From Gammaproteobacteria bacterium (GTDB lineage Bacteria; Pseudomonadota; Gammaproteobacteria; Burkholderiales; Gallionellaceae): a DNA stretch of 64,000 bases. Below are positions 40,104-48,448 of this stretch, piece by piece. The stretch is from the NCBI GenBank assembly GCA_018814405.1, contig JAHIZO010000008.1, forward strand, positions 157,832 to 221,831, written 5' to 3'. The notes below the pieces were generated by a model that saw only the letters and a program-made list of their open reading frames with translations, was not told the DNA's origin and made no database searches. The stretch's first letter is position 1. Every line of letters starts with the position of its first letter. The position numbers were made by a program, and so were the translations under genes.

Positions 40104-41294
40104 TTATCTCTCGATCTCAGGAGGATAGGTATGCAAGGACACCATGAGCGATGCGACGTCTGAAATATTGAGATTGACGATCATGCGCTCCAACAGTGAC
40201 ACCGCATGGGTATAGGAAGGGCCGCGAACATTGACGCGGCGCGGATAGCCACTGCCATCTGTCACCAAGTAATAGCCGTATTCGCCACGCGAACATTCGC
40301 CGCGAATATAGGTTTCACCGCGCGGTATCTTCCAGTGCAACACGTTAGGTACTGTCGCCATCAGCGGCCCGGTGCGCGGCATCTTGGCCAGTATCTGGCG
40401 CACCAGATCGACAGAGACGAGCACGTCGCGACGGCGCACATCTGCGCGGGTGAATATGTCGGAGTCCTGCCCCAGCACAGGTTCGAAATCGAGCTGTGAA
40501 TAGATCAGGTATGGCTGATCTTTGCGCACATCTTTGGCCACACCGGCAGCGCGCGCGTTCGGCCCGGTGATACCGTATGAATCGACCAGTGCGGGATCGA
40601 TGTAGCCCACGCCGACAGTGCGCTTTTTAAATACCGCGTTGCAGAACATCACGTCATACACATCTTTAAGGGTGCTTTCGACCTCACGCAGGGTTTCTTC
40701 CATGCGTTTGTCGAAACCTTCCGGCAAGCCATCGCGCACACCGCCGGGCATGATGAACATGTGATAGATACGCGCGCCGGTGAGTTCTTCAAAGCGGTCT
40801 AGCATCAGGTCGCGAGCATAGGTGGTCCATTGCCCGATCACGCCCAAACCCAGTGCACCGGCCTGCCCACCCAGATACATCATGTAGCTGTTGATCCGCC
40901 CCATTTCCAAAATGAGCGCGCGTATCCAATCCGCGCGCTCGGGGGATTTGATGCCCGCGAGTTCTTCGACTGCGGCTGCATAGCAATACTCGTTGAAGTC
41001 CGGCTCGGGCACACAGATCCGGCACACGATCGGGAAGCACTGGATGAATGTGCGGCGCTCCATGAGCTTCTCAAAACCACGGTGGAGATAACCGACGTGC
41101 GTCTTGCCTTCCACGACTTCGTCACCGCAAACGGTCAACTCAACAGACATATTGCCCGTGATGCCGGGATGATTCGGCCCCTGCCACAGCTTGAGATATT
41201 TTCCCGAGGCGATATCGATATCCAGCGTGCCATCCGCTTTTTTGGCCGGATATTGGCTACGGTCTGGCGTGAAGAAAGGTGCGTTCTGTGTCAT
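40104..41294 (-). CDS. NuoD/MbxL-like subunit (hydrogenase large-subunit family without NiFe site)
   Basis: A 396-aa protein related to complex I NuoD and group 4 hydrogenase large subunits (HVGYLHRGFEKLMERRTF, MGRINSYMMYLGG, MPGGVRDGLPEG, GPNARAAGVAKDVRKDQPY, RGECSRGEYGYYLVTDGSGYPRRVNVRGPSYTH). The NiFe ligands are absent. The N-terminal motif is CRICVPEPDF, where one cysteine of RxCxxC is lost, and the C-terminus reads SLHTYPPEIER instead of DPCxxC. It is therefore an electron-transfer subunit, not a hydrogenase. Confidence 0.9.
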   Translation of the reverse strand: MTQNAPFFTPDRSQYPAKKADGTLDIDIASGKYLKLWQGPNHPGITGNMSVELTVCGDEVVEGKTHVGYLHRGFEKLMERRTFIQCFPIVCRICVPEPDFNEYCYAAAVEELAGIKSPERADWIRALILEMGRINSYMMYLGGQAGALGLGVIGQWTTYARDLMLDRFEELTGARIYHMFIMPGGVRDGLPEGFDKRMEETLREVESTLKDVYDVMFCNAVFKKRTVGVGYIDPALVDSYGITGPNARAAGVAKDVRKDQPYLIYSQLDFEPVLGQDSDIFTRADVRRRDVLVSVDLVRQILAKMPRTGPLMATVPNVLHWKIPRGETYIRGECSRGEYGYYLVTDGSGYPRRVNVRGPSYTHAVSLLERMIVNLNISDVASLMVSLHTYPPEIER

Positions 41295-41295
41295 G

Positions 41296-41826
41296 TCAGT
41301 TCCCGCCTGAATTCAGTTTCTGCTTCATGTGCGCAGCGGGATCGTGCGTCACCCTACCGGGGCGCTCGCTATAGTTCTCTTGCGCATACTTCAAGGTGTC
41401 AAAATCGCGGCGATAGGGCGGGATGTCATTCCATCCTTCCAGAATGAACTCTTCATGCAGGCGCGGACTACCCGGGAAATCAATGCCGAACATTTCGCGC
41501 AATTCGCGCTGATAGGTCGCGGCTGTCGGCCACACATCATGGATGCTTTGCATAGTCGCGCCATCACGCGCCAGCATGACCCGCACGCCCAGATCTTTTC
41601 CGGCGGTGCGATTGGAAAGCAAATAGGTGAGTTGGAACTGCCCCGCTTCCAACCAGTCCACCGCGGTCAACAAAACCAGATGCGTAAAGCCTTCACGGTC
41701 GCGCAAATGAACGAGCACAGCGCGCAGATGCTCCTGCGGGACAGTGACGAAACCCAGATTAGAGCGCTGCTCGGTTAAGTCACCGACCGGGAACAGGCTT
41801 TTAAGTTTTGTGTGAAGTTCGCGCAT
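41296..41826 (-). CDS. NuoC/MbxK-like subunit (30-kDa family)
   Basis: A 176-aa protein with the NuoC signature ATYQRELREMFGIDFPGSPRL and the preceding HVWPTAATYQ segment. It is a structural subunit of the hydrophilic arm holding the NuoD-like subunit. Lies 9 bases after the NuoB-like gene and 1 base before the NuoD-like gene. Confidence 0.92.
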   Translation of the reverse strand: MRELHTKLKSLFPVGDLTEQRSNLGFVTVPQEHLRAVLVHLRDREGFTHLVLLTAVDWLEAGQFQLTYLLSNRTAGKDLGVRVMLARDGATMQSIHDVWPTAATYQRELREMFGIDFPGSPRLHEEFILEGWNDIPPYRRDFDTLKYAQENYSERPGRVTHDPAAHMKQKLNSGGN

Positions 41827-41835
41827 TATTAAGCT

Positions 41836-42477
41836 TTACCAGTTGTAGTCGGGCATATCCCAATCGTGGATCACCCGCTTTTGGTTTGCCTTGTACCACT
41901 CGAAATTTTCGGCATACAAGTTGGCACCTTCGGCTTTGCCGGCACGAATGAGTTTTTTCATATCCTGAAATCCGGCCAGCAATGCTTCGGGTCTGGGCAT
42001 GCAGCCCGCGATGTATAGATCGACCGGCAGGTAATCGTCCAGACGCTTAATGGTGTTGTACGAATCCCAATACATACCGCCATTGATCGTGCAGGAGCCG
42101 AGGCCGATCACGTACTTGGGATTTTGCATCTGTTCATACGAGCGAATAGCGCGCTTGAGCGTTTTGGTGGACAGGTAACCCGAGATCACAAACAGATTCG
42201 CCTGACGTGGTGTGGGCCGCCACTGCACGCCGAATCGGTAAGCGTCAAAACGCGGCGTCATCAACGGGCGCATCTCTATCGCGCCGCAACCTGTGCCAAA
42301 ACCAAGGATCCAGATCGACTCCGAGCGCGCCCAGTTGAACAGGTCTTCCACGACTTTTATGTACGCGGCCGGCATCACCGTGGGCGCTGCTTCGCAGTAG
42401 TAATCCTTCAGCGGCTCGACTTCGAATTCGACCCCGTCCGGCCCTTTGACAACCCGTATTTTAAGTTCATCTTTCAT
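41836..42477 (-). CDS. NuoB/MbxJ-like Fe-S subunit with altered N2 ligands
   Basis: A 213-aa protein aligned with NuoB (NWARSESIWILGFGTGCGAIEM, RFGVQWRPTPRQANLFVISGYLSTKTL, IGLGSCTINGGMYW, PVDLYIAGCMPRPEA). The third and fourth N2 ligands are present, in LGSC and AGC. Complex I has a tandem Cys-Cys (SCCYVEM in E. coli) where this protein has GCGAIEM, so one of the four ligands is missing. Group 4 hydrogenases have CxxC there, which also does not fit. The cluster must be ligated differently or be of another type. Confidence 0.92.
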   Translation of the reverse strand: MKDELKIRVVKGPDGVEFEVEPLKDYYCEAAPTVMPAAYIKVVEDLFNWARSESIWILGFGTGCGAIEMRPLMTPRFDAYRFGVQWRPTPRQANLFVISGYLSTKTLKRAIRSYEQMQNPKYVIGLGSCTINGGMYWDSYNTIKRLDDYLPVDLYIAGCMPRPEALLAGFQDMKKLIRAGKAEGANLYAENFEWYKANQKRVIHDWDMPDYNW

Positions 42478-42483
42478 GTCATC

Positions 42484-43389
42484 TCACACCAATATGATCG
42501 ATAAAATACCCAGCGGAACGGCCCATATCAGGAACCAGCGAATTGACTGCTCTACACGGAAGCGCGGAAACACAACGCCCACAAAAGCCGACCACAGATA
42601 GATCAAGAACACTTTGAAGAAGAAGGTCGGCCAATCGCTCGCACCGCCAAAGAACAGATTCATGTAGATCACGATCTTGGCGATCGGGAAGATGGCCCGA
42701 TTAGTCTGCATTAGCGCAAGATAGGCTGAGTGGTATTCGGTCGGAGGACCGATCGGTATCTCTTGCGGCGCTATGACCACGTCGAAAGGTGGGCGCATCA
42801 TAGAACCTAGGAATCCAAGCATCGCAGCCGCCACGGCAAGTGGATTGGTGAACAAGGTCCATTGCAGAAATCCACCTTGTTGCGCGGCGACGATCTCAGT
42901 CACCGATAATGTCTGATATTGCAATGCCACGGCAAACACCGCGAGCGCAAAAGGAAGTTCGGCGGTTGAGACTTGCGCCAGCCCGCGTGACACGCCGATG
43001 GCGGCATGCGGATGGCCGCTCTCACCCGCCCCCAGCGCCATGCCCAAAGTGCCGAAGAAGATAAAATACAGCGCCAAGATCAAGTCGCCCGCGAATGACA
43101 GGTTCGAGAACATGTAAGAACCATAGATAGTCGGCACGAACAATAACAAGCCAACGCCGCCCGACAAGCGAAACACGGGGCCAAGATAGAACATCGCACC
43201 ATGCGTGATCGACGAACGCAGGCCATAGTTCTTGATCATATCTACGTAGTTCTGCCAGATCGGAATGCCGTAACGGCGTCCTGCCCGCGCCCCCATCTTT
43301 TGAATCAGCGCGTTCAGAAAAAAACCGTAGTTGACGACGATGAACAGCGTCAGAAGTGAGTAGGGGATCTTCATCCAGTCAAAAGGCAT
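42484..43389 (-). CDS. NuoH/MbxM-like membrane subunit
   Basis: A 301-aa protein with about eight membrane helices. It keeps the NuoH/HycD/MbhM family hallmarks: QKMGARAGRRYGIPIWQNYVDMIKNYG after the first helix, FFGTLGMALGAGESGHPHAAIGVSRGLAQVSTAELPFALAVFAVA, and MMRPPFDVVIAPQEIPIGPPTEYHS. It forms the junction between the hydrophilic arm and the antiporter module and, in complex I, part of the quinone cavity. Confidence 0.93.
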   Translation of the reverse strand: MPFDWMKIPYSLLTLFIVVNYGFFLNALIQKMGARAGRRYGIPIWQNYVDMIKNYGLRSSITHGAMFYLGPVFRLSGGVGLLLFVPTIYGSYMFSNLSFAGDLILALYFIFFGTLGMALGAGESGHPHAAIGVSRGLAQVSTAELPFALAVFAVALQYQTLSVTEIVAAQQGGFLQWTLFTNPLAVAAAMLGFLGSMMRPPFDVVIAPQEIPIGPPTEYHSAYLALMQTNRAIFPIAKIVIYMNLFFGGASDWPTFFFKVFLIYLWSAFVGVVFPRFRVEQSIRWFLIWAVPLGILSIILV

Positions 43390-43390
43390 T

Positions 43391-46300
43391 CTAGGCTCCC
43401 ATCCGCATTAAATAGGCAATCACCACAAAGGAGAGCAAGTGGAATGCATAACTTTGTCCGTTACCGTTGTAGAGACGCCGAGATATATCGGCTGCGGTGT
43501 GCAGGGTGTTCGTCACACCGTCCCAAAAACGCGTCGCGAAAGGCTGCACGAGGAACCCCAGCGCCTTGCGGTAAGGCGCAAAGAAATTCCATGCGAAGTG
43601 GGTCGTTTCCGGACGATAGGGTCGCTCGGCGGCATACACGATATTGAACTGTTTGACTTTTTGCGCCTTCCTGTTAACGAACAGCAACCACGCGAACAGC
43701 GTGCCGAAAATGACGGCGATGATGATCATGATGGCGACGGGATTCCAGTAGCCGTAGGCGCTGCTGATCTCGGTGCCTGTCCACTGCAAACCACCGCCAG
43801 GGAATATCTGATTCAGATAGGTATCAACGCGTCGCAATGCAACGCCAGGTGCCACGGCAAAGGCCAGCAACAGGGCGACATAGATCATTTGCGGCAGGAT
43901 GAACCAGAAAGGCGCTTCTTTTATCTTGCGATACTCATCTTTCAATTGGCCCAAGAAAATGGTGTGAATGAGTCTGAAGAGATAGAGGAAGGCGATCGGC
44001 CCGGCCAAGAAGATGATGACCATCGGCAGGCGATATTCGGATGAGATGATGGCATTGTAGAAGATCCAGCGCCCACCAAAACCTGATAACGGCGGCACGC
44101 CCGATACGGCGATGATGCCGATCAGCGTCGCAATAAAGGACAGCGGCATCAGCGTGATCAAACCGCCCATGCGATACATGTCACGCGTGCCGGTGCGCTT
44201 TGCTACGCCGCCTGCCGAGAGGAAGAGCATCGACTTATAGATGTAGTGATTGATGACGAACATCAGCGCCATCAACCAACCCAGATGATTCATCAAGGCC
44301 AGCCCAAACAGCGCGTAGCCCATTTGCCCTATGGATGAATAAGCCAGCAAACGCTTGGCATCCTCCTGGAAGATCGCCATCAAGTTACCCAGCAATGCGG
44401 ACAGCGCGCCTATCCACAACATCACATAGGTAAGTTCAACGCCATATAGCTGCTGCTTACCCATCGTCATCAGCAATACGATCAAGCCGAACAGCCCGGC
44501 CTTAAGCAAGATGCCAGACACCATGGGCGAGACATCTGTCTCGGCCTCGCTGTGCGCGCCCGGCAGCCAGATATGCAAACCGATGGCGGCTGTTTTGGTC
44601 ATAAAGCCGATTGCCAGCAAAAGGAATACCCACGGTGCCAAGGGCTGGGTCAACTGCGCCAGTGCGTCGATGTTGAATAGGGGCGCGCCCTGCGCTGCCA
44701 GCGCGAATCCGGCCAGGATCAGGAATGCGCCGCCTAGCGAGAAAATGATGTAAGAAAGCGCATGCGGCTCTGAGTGTTTGCCGCGCAATATCAAGAAATA
44801 CGAACCGATCGTTAACAGCTCCCACGCGGCAAAAAAGCCAAAGGTGTCTGTGGCGCGGATCAGCAAGATAAGTCCGGCGAACATCAGCATCGTGGCCGGG
44901 TAGAAGCCGATGCGCCTTCCTTTTGAATCATAGCTAGCCAACAAAATAACAGCGCCACCGATGAGGAAGATGATGGCGAAGATCATCCGCAGCGGATCGT
45001 AATCGGAGAATGTCAGATAAAAGAACAGACTCAAGCCAACGATCGCTATCGAGTTCTTGACCCATGCCGGCAACCAGTCGAGCAACAGAAAGGTGAGCGC
45101 GAATACGACGGGAATGGCGAGTAATAAATTGTCGTGGCCGAAATACTGGTTAGACAACTCACCCCACACAAAACCCAATGCCCAGCCACTGGCGAGCGCC
45201 ACAAAAATGGCACTGATTTGAAACGGCGAACAGCGCACAGATTGGGCGGGCACTTCGCGTTTGATGATGTATCCGAACCAACGGAACAGATATCCGGCCT
45301 CTATCAGCAAGCCGAGCAGGATCAGACCGATCAGTGCGATGCGCCCCTCTCCCGCCAAGATGCGTACCATTTCCCACTTTGCATAAAAACCGGGGAAAGG
45401 CGGCAAGCCACTGAGCATGGCGATAAAAGTAACGAAGGCAAAAACGAGTATCGGGCGGCTACGCAATGCAGCCCAATCGGGCAGTTCGCGCCCGGCGACC
45501 AAGCCCGATATCCAGTTGAGTCCCGCCTTGGCAATGGCGTGTGACAGTAACAGTCCCCCGGCGATGTACAGCACGTTATCGCCCAGTATGTCGCGCTGTC
45601 CCAGCACTGCCAGGATAAGTCCGGTTTGCGCTATAGAGGAATAGCCGAGCAAGCGCCGGTCATTCGTCTGCGGCAATGCAAACAAGTTAGCCGCAAGAAA
45701 AGTGATGACACCGATGCCCGTTGCCATAGGCAGCCATTCCGCGCCGCCAATGAGCAATAGTTTGTCGACGGCATAAATAACGGCACTGCTGGTCGCGGCA
45801 GAAAATATGGCTGCAAAGCCCGGGTGTGCAGATTCATAAATGTCGAGCCCCCAACCATTCGCGGGGAAAGGTTTCAGTTCGGCAACAACGGCGATGAAGA
45901 GGAAAAAGAATGCAATCGCCCCACCGGCTTTGAGTCCCAGCGAAGCCGTGGCCATGCCATCGATATTCAATGTCCCGGTAGCGTGGTAGGCGAAGATGAT
46001 GCCGATCAGGAAAAACACCGACAGCATTTGCGAAACGATCAAGTACTTAAAACCCGCTGCCAATGCACGTGCGTCTTCGGAGAGTAGCATGAGCCCGGCG
46101 GTGGAAATAATGGCCAGTTCAAAGAATACGAACAGATTAAACAGGTCGCGCGTGAGGATGATGCCTGTCAGCGCCATCACTGCAACCAGCAGTACGGCCA
46201 TCGCGCGTTGACCCAGCGCGCACAACACGTCCTTCATATAGAGTGCGGAGAGCAGGCCCGTCAAACTCGCGAGCAATGTCAGTACCGCTTCGGGCAAGCC

Positions 46301-46528
46301 CATGCGGAAATTGATCGAGAACGGCGGCGAAGTGCCGCCCGTTAAGAAGTCGACCGGCGCGGCACGCTCCATCACAAACGCCCACACCCACCCCGCCGAT
46401 ATCCATGTCATCACTGACAGTGCAAACAGCGTGATCACATAGGCAGTGCCGCGCTTTTCTGACTTAAGCAGCCCCAGCAGAAAAGCAGCGCCCAGTGCGG
46501 CAACGATGATGTAGATCGCGTTCACCAT
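43391..46528 (-). CDS. Tandem MrpD/NuoL-type antiporter fusion (MbxH-MbxH' like)
   Basis: A 1045-aa membrane protein containing two complete antiporter units. Unit 1 (about 1-430) has Glu137 (FVFFELAI), Lys219 (AELKPFPANGWGL), RRLLGYSSIAQTG (291-303) and Lys334 (SHAIAKAGL). Unit 2 (about 505-900) has Glu570 (FFAAWELL), Lys645 (FMTKTAAIGLHIWLPGAHSEAETDVSP), KRLLAYSSIGQMG (725-737) and Lys765 (NHYIYKSMLF). The spacing between equivalent residues is 426-433. A C-terminal extension with further helices and an amphipathic tail follows. Unit 1 has lost the WLPxAH motif (GWGLDIYESAHP), whereas unit 2 keeps it. Overlaps the MrpC gene by 7 bases. Confidence 0.95.
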   Translation of the reverse strand: MVNAIYIIVAALGAAFLLGLLKSEKRGTAYVITLFALSVMTWISAGWVWAFVMERAAPVDFLTGGTSPPFSINFRMGLPEAVLTLLASLTGLLSALYMKDVLCALGQRAMAVLLVAVMALTGIILTRDLFNLFVFFELAIISTAGLMLLSEDARALAAGFKYLIVSQMLSVFFLIGIIFAYHATGTLNIDGMATASLGLKAGGAIAFFFLFIAVVAELKPFPANGWGLDIYESAHPGFAAIFSAATSSAVIYAVDKLLLIGGAEWLPMATGIGVITFLAANLFALPQTNDRRLLGYSSIAQTGLILAVLGQRDILGDNVLYIAGGLLLSHAIAKAGLNWISGLVAGRELPDWAALRSRPILVFAFVTFIAMLSGLPPFPGFYAKWEMVRILAGEGRIALIGLILLGLLIEAGYLFRWFGYIIKREVPAQSVRCSPFQISAIFVALASGWALGFVWGELSNQYFGHDNLLLAIPVVFALTFLLLDWLPAWVKNSIAIVGLSLFFYLTFSDYDPLRMIFAIIFLIGGAVILLASYDSKGRRIGFYPATMLMFAGLILLIRATDTFGFFAAWELLTIGSYFLILRGKHSEPHALSYIIFSLGGAFLILAGFALAAQGAPLFNIDALAQLTQPLAPWVFLLLAIGFMTKTAAIGLHIWLPGAHSEAETDVSPMVSGILLKAGLFGLIVLLMTMGKQQLYGVELTYVMLWIGALSALLGNLMAIFQEDAKRLLAYSSIGQMGYALFGLALMNHLGWLMALMFVINHYIYKSMLFLSAGGVAKRTGTRDMYRMGGLITLMPLSFIATLIGIIAVSGVPPLSGFGGRWIFYNAIISSEYRLPMVIIFLAGPIAFLYLFRLIHTIFLGQLKDEYRKIKEAPFWFILPQMIYVALLLAFAVAPGVALRRVDTYLNQIFPGGGLQWTGTEISSAYGYWNPVAIMIIIAVIFGTLFAWLLFVNRKAQKVKQFNIVYAAERPYRPETTHFAWNFFAPYRKALGFLVQPFATRFWDGVTNTLHTAADISRRLYNGNGQSYAFHLLSFVVIAYLMRMGA

Positions 46529-46878
46529 TTAAGCTCCGCGAACTTCGAAATATCGAGCGTGCCTTTGCGTTCATAAAGCTTATAGGCAAAAACAAGCATC
46601 AGCGCGGCCACCCCCACGCCGATCACAATGGCGGTCAGCACGAGTACTTGCGGGACCGGATCGATGACACGAGTGAGCGCATCTGCCGCTGAGACGGTCG
46701 CATCCAAAATCGGCGCGGTGCGGCCATGCATATAGCCGATAGCAATGATCACAACATTGATGCCGCTATTGGCGATCGTGAAAGCCACGATCATGCGCAG
46801 CAGATTACGATTTGTAAGCGCGCCATAGAAACCGATGAGGATCAGCAGGAAACCCGTGGCCAAAGCAATATATGTCAC
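46522..46878 (-). CDS. MrpC/NuoK-like subunit
   Basis: A 118-aa protein with three membrane helices (YIALATGFLLILIGFYGAL; MIVAFTIANSGINVVIIAIGYM; QVLVLTAIVIGVGVAALMLVFAYKLYERKGTLD). These are the MnhC/NuoK/MbhG features, including DPVPQVLVLTAIVIG. It overlaps the gene upstream by 4 and the downstream fusion by 7 bases. Confidence 0.95.
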   Translation of the reverse strand: MTYIALATGFLLILIGFYGALTNRNLLRMIVAFTIANSGINVVIIAIGYMHGRTAPILDATVSAADALTRVIDPVPQVLVLTAIVIGVGVAALMLVFAYKLYERKGTLDISKFAELKW

Positions 46879-47576
46879 TGCAGGTCCTCCATTTCAGAGA
46901 GGTTGGCCAGCATGGATGAGAACTCGGCACCGACCTTGAGGCCGATGAGTGAATAGATCAACGGGATGGCACCCGCAGAAATGAGGTCGCCAAAATCGCC
47001 CAGCGGCAAGATGCGATTGTCGAGAAAGCTGCCGGCCAACACGATGCCGAGCACCCCCAGTGAGACATAAACAAAGCCCGACAACGATTCAACAAGAGAG
47101 ATCAGCGCATGACTAAAGTGCTTGAGTGGATCAGACAGCAATAGCAACAGCATGCCTGACGCGATGATCGCACCGCCCTGAAAACCGCCGCCCGGCGTTA
47201 GGTGTCCATTCACAAAAACATAGACGCCCAAAAGCATGATGATCGGCGCAAGATAGCTTTTACCCGTAGTTAGCAATTCACCAACCGGCACGAGCTTGCG
47301 AAGCGTTGTATTCTGTTTGTTCCCTAGCGACAAAACCAAGCCGATGATGCTTGAAGCGAGGAACAACACAGTGACCTCACCCAATGTATCCAAGCCACGA
47401 TAAGTCACCAGAATAGCGGTGACGATATTGGCCGACCCGGTTTCGCTGGCGGTGTTTTCTGCGTAGTAGCGGGCGGTGAGATTCAAACTCGCATCCGGCT
47501 CATAAGACATCATCAACGCAACGAAGATAGCCCCGATGCCTACGAGCAGCGATAAGGCAAGGAAACGCTTAATCAT
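46875..47576 (-). CDS. MrpB-like subunit with MbhE-type N-terminal domain
   Basis: A 233-aa membrane protein. The first 85 residues correspond to MbhE/the end of MrpA (MIKRFLALSLLVGIG, then NIVTAILVTYRGLDTLGEVTVLFLASSIIGLVL). The rest is the MnhB domain (LLTTGKSYLAPIIMLLGVYVFVNGHLTPGGGFQGGAIIASGMLLLLL). The ATG at 47576 has GAGG seven bases upstream and overlaps the previous stop by 8 bases; longer starts at 47591 and 47606 are possible. MrpB and MbhE are separate genes in Pyrococcus. Confidence 0.9.
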   Translation of the reverse strand: MIKRFLALSLLVGIGAIFVALMMSYEPDASLNLTARYYAENTASETGSANIVTAILVTYRGLDTLGEVTVLFLASSIIGLVLSLGNKQNTTLRKLVPVGELLTTGKSYLAPIIMLLGVYVFVNGHLTPGGGFQGGAIIASGMLLLLLSDPLKHFSHALISLVESLSGFVYVSLGVLGIVLAGSFLDNRILPLGDFGDLISAGAIPLIYSLIGLKVGAEFSSMLANLSEMEDLQ

Positions 47577-47853
47577 GATTCGCCTCTTCATATTCACGCT
47601 CTCCATTCCGCATCCGTGCCAGAACGAAAAAGAACAGGAAAGTGGTCAGGCCGCCGCCAATCGCCGCTTCAGTCATCGCCACATCGGGTGCGGCCAAGAT
47701 CAGGAATAGCACCGAGGCCAGCAGACTGACCAGACCGGCAGCCAGAATGGCGATGGACATGCTTTTGTCGCCCTTGACCTGAATCGAAACGATCGCAGCA
47801 ACAAGGATCGCGATGCACAGCACAACAGTCATAGCGGTCAGTAATGTGCTCAT
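47569..47853 (-). CDS. MbhD-like/MrpA C-terminal (DUF4040) subunit
   Basis: A 94-aa protein with three helices and the DUF4040 motif LILAAPDVAMTEAAIGGGLTTFLFFFVLARM, equivalent to MbhD or the detached end of MrpA, which helps form the ion path. Overlaps MrpG by 4 bases. Confidence 0.92.
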   Translation of the reverse strand: MSTLLTAMTVVLCIAILVAAIVSIQVKGDKSMSIAILAAGLVSLLASVLFLILAAPDVAMTEAAIGGGLTTFLFFFVLARMRNGEREYEEANHD

Positions 47854-48191
47854 GAGCGTTCTCCGGTATCTTCAGCCAGATGATCGACCATCGTGAGCTG
47901 TGACTTTTCGAGGCCCATGCGGTGCGCTGCGCGAGCCAACACCTGCGAGGAGATCGGGTTGGTGAGCAGAACGAACAAACCGATCAGCAGTAATTTCAAA
48001 CTCCAGTCGGGCTGAAGACACGCAGCGCCCGCCAACGTCAGCAGCGTGCCCAGCGTGGTCGTTTTGGTTCCGGCTTGAATGCGGTTAAAAAGATCTGGCA
48101 TACGCACAAGTCCCAAACCACCCAGTAACAAGAAAGCGGCGCCGGCAACGAACAACAAACCGCCCACAATAGAGAGTGCAGTGTCCGTCAT
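47850..48191 (-). CDS. mrpG: MrpG-like antiporter subunit
   Basis: A 113-aa protein with three helices and the MnhG/PhaG pattern GGLLFVAGAAFLLLGGLGLVRMPDLFNRIQAGTKTTTLGTLLTLAGA. Overlaps MrpF by 4 bases (ATGA). Confidence 0.95.
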   Translation of the reverse strand: MTDTALSIVGGLLFVAGAAFLLLGGLGLVRMPDLFNRIQAGTKTTTLGTLLTLAGAACLQPDWSLKLLLIGLFVLLTNPISSQVLARAAHRMGLEKSQLTMVDHLAEDTGERS

Positions 48192-48448
48192 AGTCCACGC
48201 TCCAAATAACGCGCCACCACGATCACGCCCAGGAAAGACAGCAACGCATAAACCAAGGCAACATCAAGATAGATACCGCGTCCCTCGGCCAAGGCGATCA
48301 ATACGATGCCGGTGATGGCAATAATAGTCAGCACATCGTAGGCCACCACACGATCAGCAGCCGACGGGCCTTTGAAGAATCTATAAAGTGCCAGCAAGAA
48401 AGCAAGGCTCGTGAGTGTCGCAGCGACATAAACCAGAAGATCAGCCAT
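48188..48448 (-). CDS. mrpF: MrpF-like antiporter subunit
   Basis: An 86-aa protein with three helices and the MnhF motif FFKGPSAADRVVAYDVLTIIAITGIVLIALAEGRGIYLDVALVYALLSFLGVIVVARYLERG. Overlaps MrpE by 8 bases. Confidence 0.95.
   Translation of the reverse strand: MADLLVYVAATLTSLAFLLALYRFFKGPSAADRVVAYDVLTIIAITGIVLIALAEGRGIYLDVALVYALLSFLGVIVVARYLERGL

Noticed and set aside
40104..41294. Group 4 NiFe hydrogenase large subunit
   Set aside because: Three of the four NiFe-ligating cysteines are missing.
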